Assembly: GCF_000720485.1 (NCBI RefSeq)
Contig: NZ_JOAX01000031.1
Location: 24,214-88,213 of the forward strand
Reading direction: 5' to 3'
DNA length: 64,000 nucleotides
DNA from: Streptomyces ochraceiscleroticus
GTDB taxonomy: Bacteria > Actinomycetota > Actinomycetes > Streptomycetales > Streptomycetaceae
Under the pieces are notes generated by a model. The model was not told the origin of the DNA. It did not search any database and worked only from the letters and a program-made list of their open reading frames with translations. This document shows positions 8,829 to 16,852 of this stretch, piece by piece (position 1 is the first letter of the stretch; each line of letters starts with the position of its first letter). Position numbers and translations under genes: made by a program.

Positions 8829-8926
8829 GACAACGGGCCTGGTGGTGACGCCCCCGCCGATTTCGTGCGGAGGCGCCTCACCTGTCACTTGAGGTTCATC
8901 CGGAGGTGTCCCGGACGTGCTGCGTG

Positions 8927-9703
8927 CTAGCCCGCGGCGAACCTGCGGAGCTGGCCGTACGTACCGTTCCAGGCGTTCTGGTCGCCCGGGAACCTGCCCT
9001 TGTTGGAGTACTGCCAGATACTGAGGAAGGACCAGCCCTTTGGCAGCTTGCCGGGCTTGCCGTGCCAGGACGCCAGCCACAGCGGGTGGCTCTGCGCGAA
9101 GGCGCCGCTGCCGCCGGTGCAGGTGTTCCACCAGCGCGTAGTCGTGTAGATGACCGGCCGGCGCCCGGTCTGCCGCTTGATCTCGTCGCTGAAGCCCCAG
9201 ATCCAGCGGACCATCTTCTTCTTGCTCACGCCGTAGCACTTGTGCTTCTTGCTGTACGGATTGTGCTCGATGTCCAGGGCCGGCGGCAGCGTCCGGCCGT
9301 CCGCCTTCCACTGGCCACCGTGGTTCAGGAAGTACCGGGCCTGCGCGGTCCCGGAGGACTGGTTCGGCACCGCGAAGTGGTACGCGCCGCGCAGCAGGCC
9401 GGCCTGGCGGGCGCCGCGGTACTGCCGGCCGAAGTAGGGGTTGGTGTAGGAGGTCGATTCGGTGGCCTTGACGTAGACGAACCGCGCGCCGTTCGCCCGG
9501 GCTTCCGGCCAGTCGACGTTCTTCTGGTGCGAGGAGACGTCGTGGCCGTGCGGTACACCGCTCGCAGTCGAGGGACTCGCGGCGGCGAGATCGGTGAGCG
9601 CGGCGCCGGCCAGTACGGCCAGTGCCAGAGCGGTTCCGGTGGCGGCGGTGGTCAGGCGGGGCAGTAAGGCCGGTGTGTGGTCACCTTTGTGGTCACGAGC
9701 CAT
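8927..9703 (-). CDS. secreted GH25 muramidase (lysozyme)
   Basis: A 258-residue secreted enzyme that should cleave the MurNAc-GlcNAc bond of peptidoglycan. A signal peptide covers about residues 1-42 (hydrophobic TTAATGTALALAVLAGAAL, then AAASPST). The GH25 domain begins with GHDVSSHQKNVDW (first catalytic-site Asp at 55). It continues with FVYVKATEST, GAYHFAVPN and PALDIEHNPY (acidic pair D144 and E146), and closes with WQYSNKGRFPG near the end. The start at 9703 has GGGGGGAAC before it; an upstream in-frame ATG at 9739 would add 12 residues ahead of the signal peptide and is less likely. No extra cell-wall-binding domain is present. Autolysis or remodelling during growth is the likely role. 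Confidence 0.92.
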   Translation of the reverse strand: MARDHKGDHTPALLPRLTTAATGTALALAVLAGAALTDLAAASPSTASGVPHGHDVSSHQKNVDWPEARANGARFVYVKATESTSYTNPYFGRQYRGARQAGLLRGAYHFAVPNQSSGTAQARYFLNHGGQWKADGRTLPPALDIEHNPYSKKHKCYGVSKKKMVRWIWGFSDEIKRQTGRRPVIYTTTRWWNTCTGGSGAFAQSHPLWLASWHGKPGKLPKGWSFLSIWQYSNKGRFPGDQNAWNGTYGQLRRFAAG

Positions 9704-9734
9704 GGTTCCCCCCGGATGGCGACGTGCATGACAA

Positions 9735-9758
9735 ATCATCCAGAGGTTATTGGATGAT
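9735..9758. repeat. inverted repeat upstream of the muramidase gene
   Basis: ATCATCC (9735-9741) and GGATGAT (9752-9758) form a 7+7 dyad separated by 10 bases, 32-55 bases before the GH25 start. It could be an operator or a short hairpin; nothing here tells which. The rest of 9704-9918, between this gene and the divergent aldolase gene, shows no other feature I can support. Confidence 0.35.
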
Positions 9759-9918
9759 CCCGAGATGACGGTGACCTCCGGCCAATCACCGATTATCGCC
9801 GAGGTGTCCCTGTTTGGGGGGTACCGGAGGGGAATGGTCCGCCTTACAGTGCCGCGGCTGCGCGGGGGGCGGCCGGTACGGTGCGGAGCCCAGGTGCGTC
9901 AGGAGGGAGTGGGGCGGG

Positions 9919-10590
9919 ATGACGGAGCGGGAGTCCGGACCGGTACGAGAGGTGGCGGAGGCGTGGGACGCGCTGGTGGCCGCGGCGCGGCGCACGGTGG
10001 CGGACGGGCTGGTGGTCGGCACGTCGGGGAACGTCTCGGTGCGCGTCGGCGGGCTGGTGCTCGTCACGCCCAGCGGCGTCCCCTACGACCGGCTCGGCCC
10101 TGACGACCTGGTGGCGGTGGACCCGGCGGACGGGCGGCAGGTGGCCGGTGAGCTGAAGCCCACGAGCGAGTTGCCGATGCACCTCGCGGTGTACCGCCAC
10201 ACCAGTGCCGCCGCCATCGTCCACACCCACGCGGTGCACGCCACCGCTGTCTCCACACTGGTCCCCGAACTCCCGCCGGTGCACTACATGACCGCGGCCC
10301 TCGGCGGTACCGTCCGGGTTGCCTCATATGCGACGTACGGCAGCCAGGAGTTGGCCGACAACATGCTGCACGCGCTGCGCGGCCGCACGGGCGTGCTCCT
10401 GCAGAACCACGGCACCCTCACCTACGGCGACACTCTCGACCAGGCGTACGACCGTACGGCGCAGTTGGAGTGGATGTGCCGGCTGTGGCTGACCGCCGCG
10501 TCCGTCCCCGGCCATACGCCGTCCCTGCTCTCCGAGGACCAGCTCGCCGAGGCGGGCGACCGACTGCGGGGATACGGACAGCGGGGATAG
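9919..10590 (+). CDS. class II aldolase/adducin family protein
   Basis: A 223-residue zinc-dependent aldolase/epimerase-type enzyme of the L-fuculose-phosphate aldolase group. GTSGNVSVR (34-42) is the phosphate-binding loop. PTSE supplies the catalytic Glu84, and VHTHAVHAT gives metal ligands H102 and H104, with the third His in QNHGTL (H164). The natural substrate cannot be read from sequence; related Streptomyces proteins are left as class II aldolases. The start follows GGAGTGGGGCGGG. A putative alpha/beta hydrolase gene follows 7 bases downstream, so the two may be cotranscribed. Confidence 0.88.
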   Translation: MTERESGPVREVAEAWDALVAAARRTVADGLVVGTSGNVSVRVGGLVLVTPSGVPYDRLGPDDLVAVDPADGRQVAGELKPTSELPMHLAVYRHTSAAAIVHTHAVHATAVSTLVPELPPVHYMTAALGGTVRVASYATYGSQELADNMLHALRGRTGVLLQNHGTLTYGDTLDQAYDRTAQLEWMCRLWLTAASVPGHTPSLLSEDQLAEAGDRLRGYGQRG

Positions 10591-10597
10591 GGGCGCG

Positions 10598-11839
10598 GTG
10601 ACGCGGGCAGCGGTGGTACCGGCAGCGGGGCGGGCCGGGGGTGGCCGGGTCCGTCACCCGGCCGGAGCGGCCCACTGGCCAGGCGCCGCCCGGCTCCCCA
10701 GACTGGGGAGGGTGCGCCTGGGTACCGCGGCGGCTGCGGCCGTCACCACCGTGATCGGTACCGGAGCGGCCGCGTTGGCGGCCGGCCGGTACGCCAGCGA
10801 CGTCGCTCTGAAACCCGCCCCCGACCGGCCGTTCCCGGGCGACGGGCGGCTGACGGTGCACGCCACGACGGACGACCGGGTCACGCTCACCCGCAGTCTG
10901 TCCGCGCTGCGGCCCGGCCGGTACGGCCTGACGGGCCGCGGCTGCCACGCCGTCATCGGCCCGGTGTGCGACGGCGAGCCGCACGCGGCCGACACCGTCG
11001 TCCGGCGCCTGGAGCGGATCACCCACGGCACCCTCGCGCGCGGCACCCGGATGCGGCTGACCCCGCAGGTGTACCTCGGCAGCCCCTCCGACGCGCTCGG
11101 CCTGGAGTGCGCGGACGTGGACGTGCCCGGCGAACTGGGCGCGCTGCCCACCTGGTTCCTGCCGGGCGACCGGGACACCTGGATCATCGCCGTGCACGGC
11201 CTCGGCACGACGCGGGAGCACCCGATGGTCGTGATGCCGTTCCTGCGACGCCATCACTTCCCGGTGCTGGCACCGGCGTACCGCAACGACCTCGGCGCAC
11301 CGCGCACCGTGGACGGCATCGGGCACCTCGGGGACACCGAGTGGCGCGACGTGGACGCGGTGATCCGGTACGCCCTGCGGTACGGCGCGCAGCGGGTGGT
11401 CCTGCACGGCTGGTCCACGGGCGCGACGATGGCGCTACAGGCCGCGGCGCACTCCGCGCTGCGCGACCGGATCGCCGGGCTGGTGCTGGACTCACCGGTA
11501 CTGGACTGGCGCGCGACGGTACGGGCGCTGGCGGCGGCGCACCGGGTGCCGCGCCCCGTGCTGCCGCTGGCCGTGCGGGCCGCCGAGGGGAGTACGGGCC
11601 TTCACTCCGACCGGCTGGCGGAGGCGCGCGACCCGGCGCTGCTCTCCGTACCGACGCTGATCTTCCACGGCCCCGGCGACACCATCGCCCCCTGGGCGGC
11701 CTCCCGCCGTCTGAAGTCGGCCCGGCCCGACCTGGTCAGCCTGCACACCGTCAACGACGCCCCGCACGGCGCCATGTGGAACGCGGAGCCGGAGGAGTAC
11801 GAGGAGTCGCTGCGGCGGTTTCTGACGCCGCTGATGTAG
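10598..11839 (+). CDS. alpha/beta hydrolase (membrane-associated N-terminus)
   Basis: Protein of up to 413 residues with an alpha/beta-hydrolase fold: WIIAVHGLGTTREHP around the oxyanion hole, and the nucleophile S273 in HGWSTGATMA. The acid is probably D in FHGPGDTIAP and the His is in NDAPHGAMW. A hydrophobic segment (TAAAAAVTTVIGTGAAALAAG) about 45-60 residues from this GTG looks like a signal anchor or export signal. The start is uncertain: GTG at 10598 is used here, while GTG at 10711 (VRLGTAAAAAV) gives a more typical signal-like N-terminus but poor Shine-Dalgarno spacing. The substrate is unknown; an esterase or peptidase is possible. Confidence 0.85.
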   Translation: MTRAAVVPAAGRAGGGRVRHPAGAAHWPGAARLPRLGRVRLGTAAAAAVTTVIGTGAAALAAGRYASDVALKPAPDRPFPGDGRLTVHATTDDRVTLTRSLSALRPGRYGLTGRGCHAVIGPVCDGEPHAADTVVRRLERITHGTLARGTRMRLTPQVYLGSPSDALGLECADVDVPGELGALPTWFLPGDRDTWIIAVHGLGTTREHPMVVMPFLRRHHFPVLAPAYRNDLGAPRTVDGIGHLGDTEWRDVDAVIRYALRYGAQRVVLHGWSTGATMALQAAAHSALRDRIAGLVLDSPVLDWRATVRALAAAHRVPRPVLPLAVRAAEGSTGLHSDRLAEARDPALLSVPTLIFHGPGDTIAPWAASRRLKSARPDLVSLHTVNDAPHGAMWNAEPEEYEESLRRFLTPLM

Positions 11840-11950
11840 CTGCTGATGCAGCCGCTCCAGCCGTGGGTGCAGTGGGCAGCGCGGGTGTGTTTCCCCTGGC
11901 ACGGAGGGGCGGAGAGCCTGGCACGGGGTGCCGCGGGGAAGGGGGCGATC

Positions 11951-12043
11951 ATGGGCGGAACGGGCGCGAGCGGACCTTCCGAAGAACGCAATCCGCATTC
12001 CGATTGGGTTTTCGGGCCCACAAGAGCAAGACTGCTCCTGTGA
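11951..12043 (+). CDS. possible 30-codon leader ORF coupled to the next gene
   Basis: An ATG at 11951 with a good purine-rich site (GGGAAGGGGGCG) opens a 30-codon frame starting MGGTGASGPSEERN. It ends in TGA at 12041-12043, overlapping the GTG start of the 557-residue gene (GTGA). The middle part (about 11980-12030) is less GC-rich than its surroundings, more like a leader than a codon-biased gene. It may be a coupling leader or chance; no homologue is known to me. Confidence 0.3.
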   Translation: MGGTGASGPSEERNPHSDWVFGPTRARLLL

Positions 12044-13713
12044 CGTCCCGTACTCCGCGCGACTCCCGGCTCCGCCTCGTCCCCAGACAACCGATCGCCG
12101 CCGCCCGCCGCGCGGTGAGCACCCGGACCGCCAGGCCCGCGACGCGGCCGCCCGAGGGCACTCCGCCGCCCGCTGAGCTGGCCCGGATGGCGCGCAGCGG
12201 ACTGGCGGGCGCCGTCCGCGTGGCCCGCTGGGCCGACCGCGCGCGGGGCGAGGGCGTGGGCGCGTGCGCGGGCCCCGACGGCTCGCTCCCGGACGCCGCG
12301 GCCGAGGAGGCCGCCGCCGAACTGGATCTGACGCCGAAGCAGGTGCGGGCCGACTGGGACCGGGCCCGGCTGGCCGGACTCATCGAGCTGCACGGCGGGG
12401 AGGCCCGGCCGGGCTGGCGGCTGCGTGCCTGGGACCGCGACGACTCGGCGGCGCTGCGCGGCTGGGTCGCGCTCTTCGACGCCTGGTCACTGGCGCGCCC
12501 CGCCCCGGAGGCCGCGCGCCCCGGAGCGGTCGCCGAGGTGATCGAGGCGCTGCCGCAGGTGCTGTCGCTGCTGTACCTCTCCTCGGGCCCGGTCCAGGTG
12601 GCCGATCTCCTGGAGCTGCTCGACCAGCGCATCGCCGAACTCCGTACGGAGCGCTGCGAGGTGCCGTACGAGGGCCCGGCGGTGGACGAGGCCACCGGGG
12701 ACGCGGAGCCCGGCGGACAGGAAGCAATCGGCACCGCCCCGGATGCCGATGGCCAGGCCACTGAACACACGCCCGAGGGGCACCCCGCCGCCTCGGCGGA
12801 AGAGACGGGCCCGTCGGAGCCGACCGGCGCGGCGGACGCGGACCGGGCCGTCGGTGACGCCGCGGCCGAGGCGCCGCCCGCCGAGCTGCCGTCCACCGAG
12901 TTGCCGTCCACCGAGGTGTCGTCCGCCGAGCTGCTGGACTGGGCGCTGGGCGCGCTCGCCGCGGTCGGCGCGCTCGTCGTACGCGGCGGGAACGGCGCTT
13001 CCCGGGCGCGCGGTGCCGGGGACGCCGCCACCCTGCTGCGGGGCGGCGAACCGTCCGGCGAGCGGCAGGCCCGGCTCACCCCGCTCGGAAGCTGGGCGGT
13101 GTGGGTCAAGCTGGAGCAGATCTGCGTGGCCGCGCAGAGCCCCGCCGGCAACATCGAGCAGTCCGCCGAGGCGATGCTGCGCGGCTGCGCGCGGCTCACC
13201 CCGGGACCCGCCCGCGCCGAGTACCGGGCGTGGCTGGCCGCGCGCTCGGCCGGCAGCGCGGTCGAGGAGCTGCTGGCGGTCGCCCGCGGCGACGACGCCC
13301 TGCTGCGCGGACTCGCCTTCGAGGCGCTCCGCGCGGTCGGCGCACCGGCCGAGCCCGCCGTACGGGCCGCGGCCGACGAGCCCGCCCTGCGCCCCTACGC
13401 CCTGCTGTGGCTGGTCGAGCACGAGGGCGGCGACCCGGAGACCGCGCCGGACGTGCTCACCCGCGAGGAGTCCACCTGGCTGTGGGTGGACACCGCGGCG
13501 GCCGTCGCCGACCACGGCGAGAGCCGGCTGCTCGTACGGCATCTGGACTCCGCCGTGCAGGGCTCCGTGCCGCGCCTGCTGGAGGAAGTACGCGCCGTGG
13601 GGCACCCGCGCACCGTCCAGGTCCTCGTGGCGCTGGCCGCCGCGCACCCGGACCCGGCCCTCGCCAAGGCCGTCCGCCGCGCCGCCTTCCAGGTCCACAC
13701 GGGCGGCGCCTGA
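12040..13713 (+). CDS. uncharacterised 557-residue protein
   Basis: I do not recognise a named family. The N-terminus is basic and low-complexity. Residues about 85-170 (AAEELDLTPKQVRADWDRARLAGLIELHGG) look like a winged-helix-type fold: a helix-turn-helix-like start followed by an RPGWRLRAWD strand. A Glu/Pro/Ala-rich acidic linker from about 210 to 300 contains short repeats (PSTELPSTEVSSAEL). The C-terminal half (from about 380) has Ala/Leu helical units such as LRGLAFEALRAVGAPAEPAVRAAA, suggestive of HEAT-like repeats. Frame and codon usage are typical of Streptomyces throughout, so it is a real gene. The GTG start is coupled to the short upstream ORF; an internal start is possible. Confidence 0.75.
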   Translation: MTSRTPRDSRLRLVPRQPIAAARRAVSTRTARPATRPPEGTPPPAELARMARSGLAGAVRVARWADRARGEGVGACAGPDGSLPDAAAEEAAAELDLTPKQVRADWDRARLAGLIELHGGEARPGWRLRAWDRDDSAALRGWVALFDAWSLARPAPEAARPGAVAEVIEALPQVLSLLYLSSGPVQVADLLELLDQRIAELRTERCEVPYEGPAVDEATGDAEPGGQEAIGTAPDADGQATEHTPEGHPAASAEETGPSEPTGAADADRAVGDAAAEAPPAELPSTELPSTEVSSAELLDWALGALAAVGALVVRGGNGASRARGAGDAATLLRGGEPSGERQARLTPLGSWAVWVKLEQICVAAQSPAGNIEQSAEAMLRGCARLTPGPARAEYRAWLAARSAGSAVEELLAVARGDDALLRGLAFEALRAVGAPAEPAVRAAADEPALRPYALLWLVEHEGGDPETAPDVLTREESTWLWVDTAAAVADHGESRLLVRHLDSAVQGSVPRLLEEVRAVGHPRTVQVLVALAAAHPDPALAKAVRRAAFQVHTGGA

Positions 13714-13849
13714 CAGCCACAACCGGCGCTCCGGGCCACGGGCGGGGCTCCGGGCCATGCGCGGCGCTGACCGGCCACCGGGCCCCACCCGACGTGCCTC
13801 GGTCCGGCGGCCGGGCGAGGGTGCCACCGACCGGCCGGCGGGGCGCCGC

Positions 13850-14266
13850 TCAGGCGTTCGCGTCCTTGGTCGACGGGGCGTACGTGCCGAAGCTCCAGAC
13901 GTTTCCCTCCTTGTCGCGGGCCATGTAGTCACGGGAGCCGTAGTCCTGGTCGGTGGGCGGCATGAGGATCTCCGCGCCGGCCGCCGCGGCCTGCTTGTGA
14001 TGCGCGTCGACGTCGGCGACGGCGACATAGACGCCGGTCGGCCCGGCGTCGGCCATCGCCTCGGCGAAGACGCCGCCGCGGCCCTTCGCGCCGATCATGA
14101 CCGTGCCGTTGCCGTACGACAGCTCGGCGTGCAGCACGGTGCCGGACTCGTCCTCGTACAGCGCGCCCCTGGTGAAGCCGAAGGCGGTCGTCAGGAGCTC
14201 GATCGCTGCTTTGGGATCGGCGTAGAGCAGGGTCGGGCAGATGGAGGGAGGCGGGGTGGCGGGCAT
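13850..14266 (-). CDS. VOC family (glyoxalase/bleomycin-resistance-like) protein
   Basis: A 138-residue protein with the two-module VOC fold: CPTLLYADPKAAIELLTTAFGFT at the start, LHAELSYGNGTVMIG in the middle, and a C-terminal module with VAVADVDAHHKQAAAAGAEIL and YMARDKEGNVWSFGTY. The last motif is typical of PhnB-like/glyoxalase-like members. The start at 14266 has GAAGGGAC before it; an upstream in-frame ATG at 14302 gives an unlikely extension. The 136 bases to the converging upstream gene contain degenerate GGCTCCGGGCCA repeats (around 13727-13765) and nothing else. Substrate unknown. Confidence 0.85.
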   Translation of the reverse strand: MPATPPPSICPTLLYADPKAAIELLTTAFGFTRGALYEDESGTVLHAELSYGNGTVMIGAKGRGGVFAEAMADAGPTGVYVAVADVDAHHKQAAAAGAEILMPPTDQDYGSRDYMARDKEGNVWSFGTYAPSTKDANA

Positions 14267-14424
14267 GATCTGTCCCTTCGCGAGCCGTGTGGCCTGACTC
14301 ACACAAGTCTGCCAGCGGGGTCTGACAACGCCACCTGACCTGGGAGTTCGGCCCTTCTGACGGCTCTCGCCGCAGGGTCACGCAGGGGCGGCGGTGGCCG
14401 GGAAATCTGCTTGCACACCACCGT

Positions 14425-14430
14425 TAGACT
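14425..14430 (+). promoter_or_regulatory. -10 element of a leaderless promoter
   Basis: TAGACT lies 6 bases before an ATG at 14437, the standard distance for an RNA whose first base is the A of the start codon. A -35 element is not clear; GGGAAAT near 14400-14406 with GTT at 14423 only loosely resembles an ECF (SigR-like) site. Confidence 0.5.
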
Positions 14431-14436
14431 GGCCCT

Positions 14437-14460
14437 ATGGCAATTCTCCTTGTGCATTAG
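14437..14460 (+). CDS. seven-residue leader peptide MAILLVH (putative)
   Basis: A complete mini-ORF (ATG to TAG) encoding Met-Ala-Ile-Leu-Leu-Val-His. It appears to be leaderless, since TAGACT ends 6 bases before its ATG. It lies 96 bases before the start of the ABC-F gene and is followed after 16 bases by a perfect hairpin. Such short hydrophobic ORFs before ABC-F genes are a known setting for ribosome-mediated attenuation, where drug-stalled ribosomes change the RNA fold. This example is inferred. Confidence 0.5.
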   Translation: MAILLVH

Positions 14461-14476
14461 ACGGCGCCGGCCCGTC

Positions 14477-14496
14477 CGCGCTCCCCGCGGAGCGCG
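14477..14496 (+). promoter_or_regulatory. hairpin in the ABC-F leader (possible attenuator)
   Basis: CGCGCTCC and GGAGCGCG form a perfect 8-bp stem with a 4-base loop, 16 bases after the stop of the MAILLVH ORF and 60 bases before the ABC-F start. There is no U-run, as is common in high-GC genomes. It could be an attenuator or could mask later sequence. Confidence 0.45.
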
Positions 14497-14556
14497 CCGC
14501 GTTGCGGCTTCTTCCGCCCGTCCGTCCCGCCGTCCACCCTGCCCTGGAGTCTTTCC

Positions 14557-16155
14557 GTGATCACCGCCTCCGGCCTCGAGCTGCGCGCCGGCGCCCGAGT
14601 CCTCATCGAGTCCGCCTCTTTCCGTGTCGCCAAGGGCGACCGCATCGGCCTGGTCGGCCGCAACGGCGCGGGCAAGACCACCCTCACCAAGGTCCTGGCG
14701 GGCGAGGGCATCCCCGCCGCCGGCACGGTCACCCGCTCCGGCGAGGTCGGCTACCTCCCGCAGGACCCGCGCACCGGCGACCTGGACGTGCTGGCCCGCG
14801 ACCGCGTGCTCTCCGCGCGCGGCCTGGACGAGGTCCTGCGCAAGATGCGCGAGAACGAGGACCGGATGGCGGGCGGCAAGGGCGCCACCCGTGAGCGCGC
14901 GATGAAGAAGTACGAGCGCCTGGAGACGGAGTTCCTCACCAAGGGCGGGTACGCCGCCGAGGCGGAGGCCGCGACCATCTGCGCCAGCCTCGGCCTGCCC
15001 GACCGCGTCCTCGCCCAGCCGCTGCACACCCTCTCCGGTGGTCAGCGCCGCCGCGTCGAGCTGGCCCGGATCCTCTTCTCGGACTCCGACACGCTTCTCC
15101 TGGACGAGCCGACCAACCACCTCGACGCCGACTCGATCGTCTGGCTGCGGGACTACCTCAAGACCTACCGCGGCGGCTTCATCGTCATCTCCCACGACGT
15201 GGACCTCGTCGAGACCGTCGTCAACAAGGTGTTCTACCTGGACGCCAACCGGTCCCAGATCGACGTCTACAACATGGGCTGGAAGCTGTACCAGCAGCAG
15301 CGCGAGGCCGACGAGAAGCGCCGCAAGCGCGAGCGCGCCAACGCCGAGAAGAAGGCCGCCGCGCTGAACACCCAGGCGGACAAGATGCGCGCGAAGGCGA
15401 CGAAGACCGTCGCCGCGCAGAACATGGCCCGTCGCGCCGAGAAGCTGCTCTCGGGCCTGGAGGAGGTGCGGCAGTCCGACAAGGTCGCCAAGCTGCGCTT
15501 CCCGAAGCCCGCGCCGTGCGGCAAGACCCCGCTCACCGCGGAGGGCCTGTCCAAGTCGTACGGCTCGCTGGAGATCTTCACCGACGTCGACCTGGCCATC
15601 GACAAGGGCTCCCGGGTGGTCATCCTCGGCCTCAACGGCGCCGGCAAGACGACCCTGCTGCGGCTGCTCGCGGGCGCCGAGAAGCCCGACACCGGCCAGG
15701 TCACCCCCGGCCACGGCCTCAAGCTCGGCTACTACGCGCAGGAGCACGAGACGCTCGACCCGGACCGCACGGTCCTGGAGAACATGCGCTCGGCGGCGCC
15801 GGACCTGGACCTCGTGGAGGTCCGCAAGACCCTCGGCTCCTTCCTGTTCTCCGGCGACGACGTGGACAAGCCCGCAGGCGTGCTCTCCGGCGGCGAGAAG
15901 ACCCGGCTGGCGCTCGCCACCCTGGTCGTCTCCTCCGCCAACGTCCTCCTCCTGGACGAGCCCACCAACAACCTCGACCCGGCCAGCCGCGAGGAGATCC
16001 TCGGGGCGCTGCGCACGTACGAGGGCGCGGTGGTCCTGGTGACCCACGACGAGGGCGCCGTGGACGCCCTGGAGCCGGAGCGGATCATCATGCTGCCGGA
16101 CGGCGTGGAGGACCTGTGGGGCCCGGATTACGCGGATCTGGTGGCGCTCGCCTGA
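14557..16155 (+). CDS. ABC-F family ATPase (ribosome-associated)
   Basis: A 532-residue protein with two ABC ATPase domains and no membrane segments, the ABC-F plan. NBD1: Walker A GRNGAGKTT at about 34-42, signature LSGGQRRR at about 159, and Walker B LLLDEPTNHLD at about 180. A charged linker follows from about 248 to 320 (ADEKRRKRERANAEKKAA to RFPKP). NBD2: LNGAGKTTLLRLLAG at about 357, signature LSGGEKTRLAL, and LLLDEPTNNLD. Proteins of this family act on the ribosome, easing translation or protecting against antibiotics; which applies here is not readable. GTG start. The leader contains a mini-ORF and hairpin, suggesting control by translation status. A terminator-like hairpin follows. 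Confidence 0.93.
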   Translation: MITASGLELRAGARVLIESASFRVAKGDRIGLVGRNGAGKTTLTKVLAGEGIPAAGTVTRSGEVGYLPQDPRTGDLDVLARDRVLSARGLDEVLRKMRENEDRMAGGKGATRERAMKKYERLETEFLTKGGYAAEAEAATICASLGLPDRVLAQPLHTLSGGQRRRVELARILFSDSDTLLLDEPTNHLDADSIVWLRDYLKTYRGGFIVISHDVDLVETVVNKVFYLDANRSQIDVYNMGWKLYQQQREADEKRRKRERANAEKKAAALNTQADKMRAKATKTVAAQNMARRAEKLLSGLEEVRQSDKVAKLRFPKPAPCGKTPLTAEGLSKSYGSLEIFTDVDLAIDKGSRVVILGLNGAGKTTLLRLLAGAEKPDTGQVTPGHGLKLGYYAQEHETLDPDRTVLENMRSAAPDLDLVEVRKTLGSFLFSGDDVDKPAGVLSGGEKTRLALATLVVSSANVLLLDEPTNNLDPASREEILGALRTYEGAVVLVTHDEGAVDALEPERIIMLPDGVEDLWGPDYADLVALA

Positions 16156-16171
16156 TCCCCCCGCGGCGCCC

Positions 16172-16203
16172 GGCGCCGCGCTCGCCCGGCCGCTCGCGGC
16201 GCC
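16172..16203 (+). terminator. possible terminator after the ABC-F gene
   Basis: GGCGCCGCG and CGCGGCGCC form a 9-bp perfect stem with a 14-base loop starting 17 bases after the stop codon. There is no U-tract. Confidence 0.5.
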
Positions 16204-16236
16204 CGGCACGGCGCCGCACGGGCCGTAGGACATCTT

Positions 16237-16274
16237 GATCAACGCGGTATGGATCATTCGGCCGACGGGTGATC
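16237..16274 (+). promoter_or_regulatory. cluster of GATC sites upstream of gbn
   Basis: GATC occurs at 16237-16240, 16252-16255 and 16271-16274 within 38 bases, and again at 16519-16522 close to the gbn start. The flanks are AT-rich for this genome (TTGATCAA, GGATCATT). Gbn is a GATC-binding nucleoid protein, so this may be an autoregulatory site. The remaining 16275-16560 stretch is a long leader or promoter region without a supported ORF. Confidence 0.45.
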
Positions 16275-16560
16275 CATCATCTGAGTGAGAACGGCTCGTA
16301 CCCGGCGCGCCGCGTGTCACGGGCGGGGCCGGACGGCTACGGATTCCGTGGCGCTTCGCCCCGTACGCCCTGACCTGGCCCTTCTTCACACGTCTCGGCG
16401 CAGGCGGCCACGTAAGGCCCTTGGAATCCATGATTCCGAGCGGCCGTGCGCCGCCGCGCGCGCCAAACGATGTCCTACGGACCTTGCCGAATGGGTGGCC
16501 AGGACGGGCGGGAGGGGTGATCATGAGAGTCCAGAGCGCACTTCCCATGAGGAGGCACGG

Positions 16561-16782
16561 GTGGCCGAGACTCTGAAGAAGGGCAGCCGGGTGACCGGCG
16601 CCGCGCGCGAGAAGCTCGCGGCAGACCTGAAGAAGAAGTACGACTCCGGAGCGAGCATCCGGGCGCTGGCCGAGGAAACCGGCCGCTCCTACGGATTCGT
16701 GCACCGGATGCTCAGCGAATCCGGTGTGGTCCTGCGCGGTCGCGGTGGGGCCACGAGGGGCAAGAAGGCCGCCTCGGCATGA
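16561..16782 (+). CDS. gbn: GATC-binding nucleoid-associated protein Gbn
   Basis: A 73-residue basic protein, almost all helix-turn-helix: LAADLKKKYDSGASIRALAEETGRSYGFVHRMLSE covers about residues 19-53, with a Gly/Arg/Lys-rich tail (LRGRGGATRGKKAASA). I recognise it as the small Streptomyces nucleoid protein (SCO1839 in S. coelicolor), which binds thousands of GATC-centred sites and affects development. The GTG start has the strong site GAGGAGG. Four GATC sites lie upstream and a perfect 12-bp hairpin follows, so it is transcribed alone. Confidence 0.9.
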   Translation: MAETLKKGSRVTGAAREKLAADLKKKYDSGASIRALAEETGRSYGFVHRMLSESGVVLRGRGGATRGKKAASA

Positions 16783-16820
16783 CCTGAGAGGCGGCCCGCG
16801 ACTCCGAAGAGCCGACGGTG

Positions 16821-16852
16821 CCACCCGGTCGAAGAAGCCGTCGACCGGGTGG
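16821..16852 (+). terminator. terminator after gbn
   Basis: CCACCCGGTCGA and TCGACCGGGTGG form a perfect 12-bp stem around an 8-base loop, 38 bases after the gbn stop, followed by TTACTGTT. Confidence 0.7.

Noticed and set aside
14400..14430. SigR-type promoter before the ABC-F leader
   Set aside because: GGGAAAT and GTT are 16-17 bases apart, not 18, and the first box is imperfect; left only as a note.
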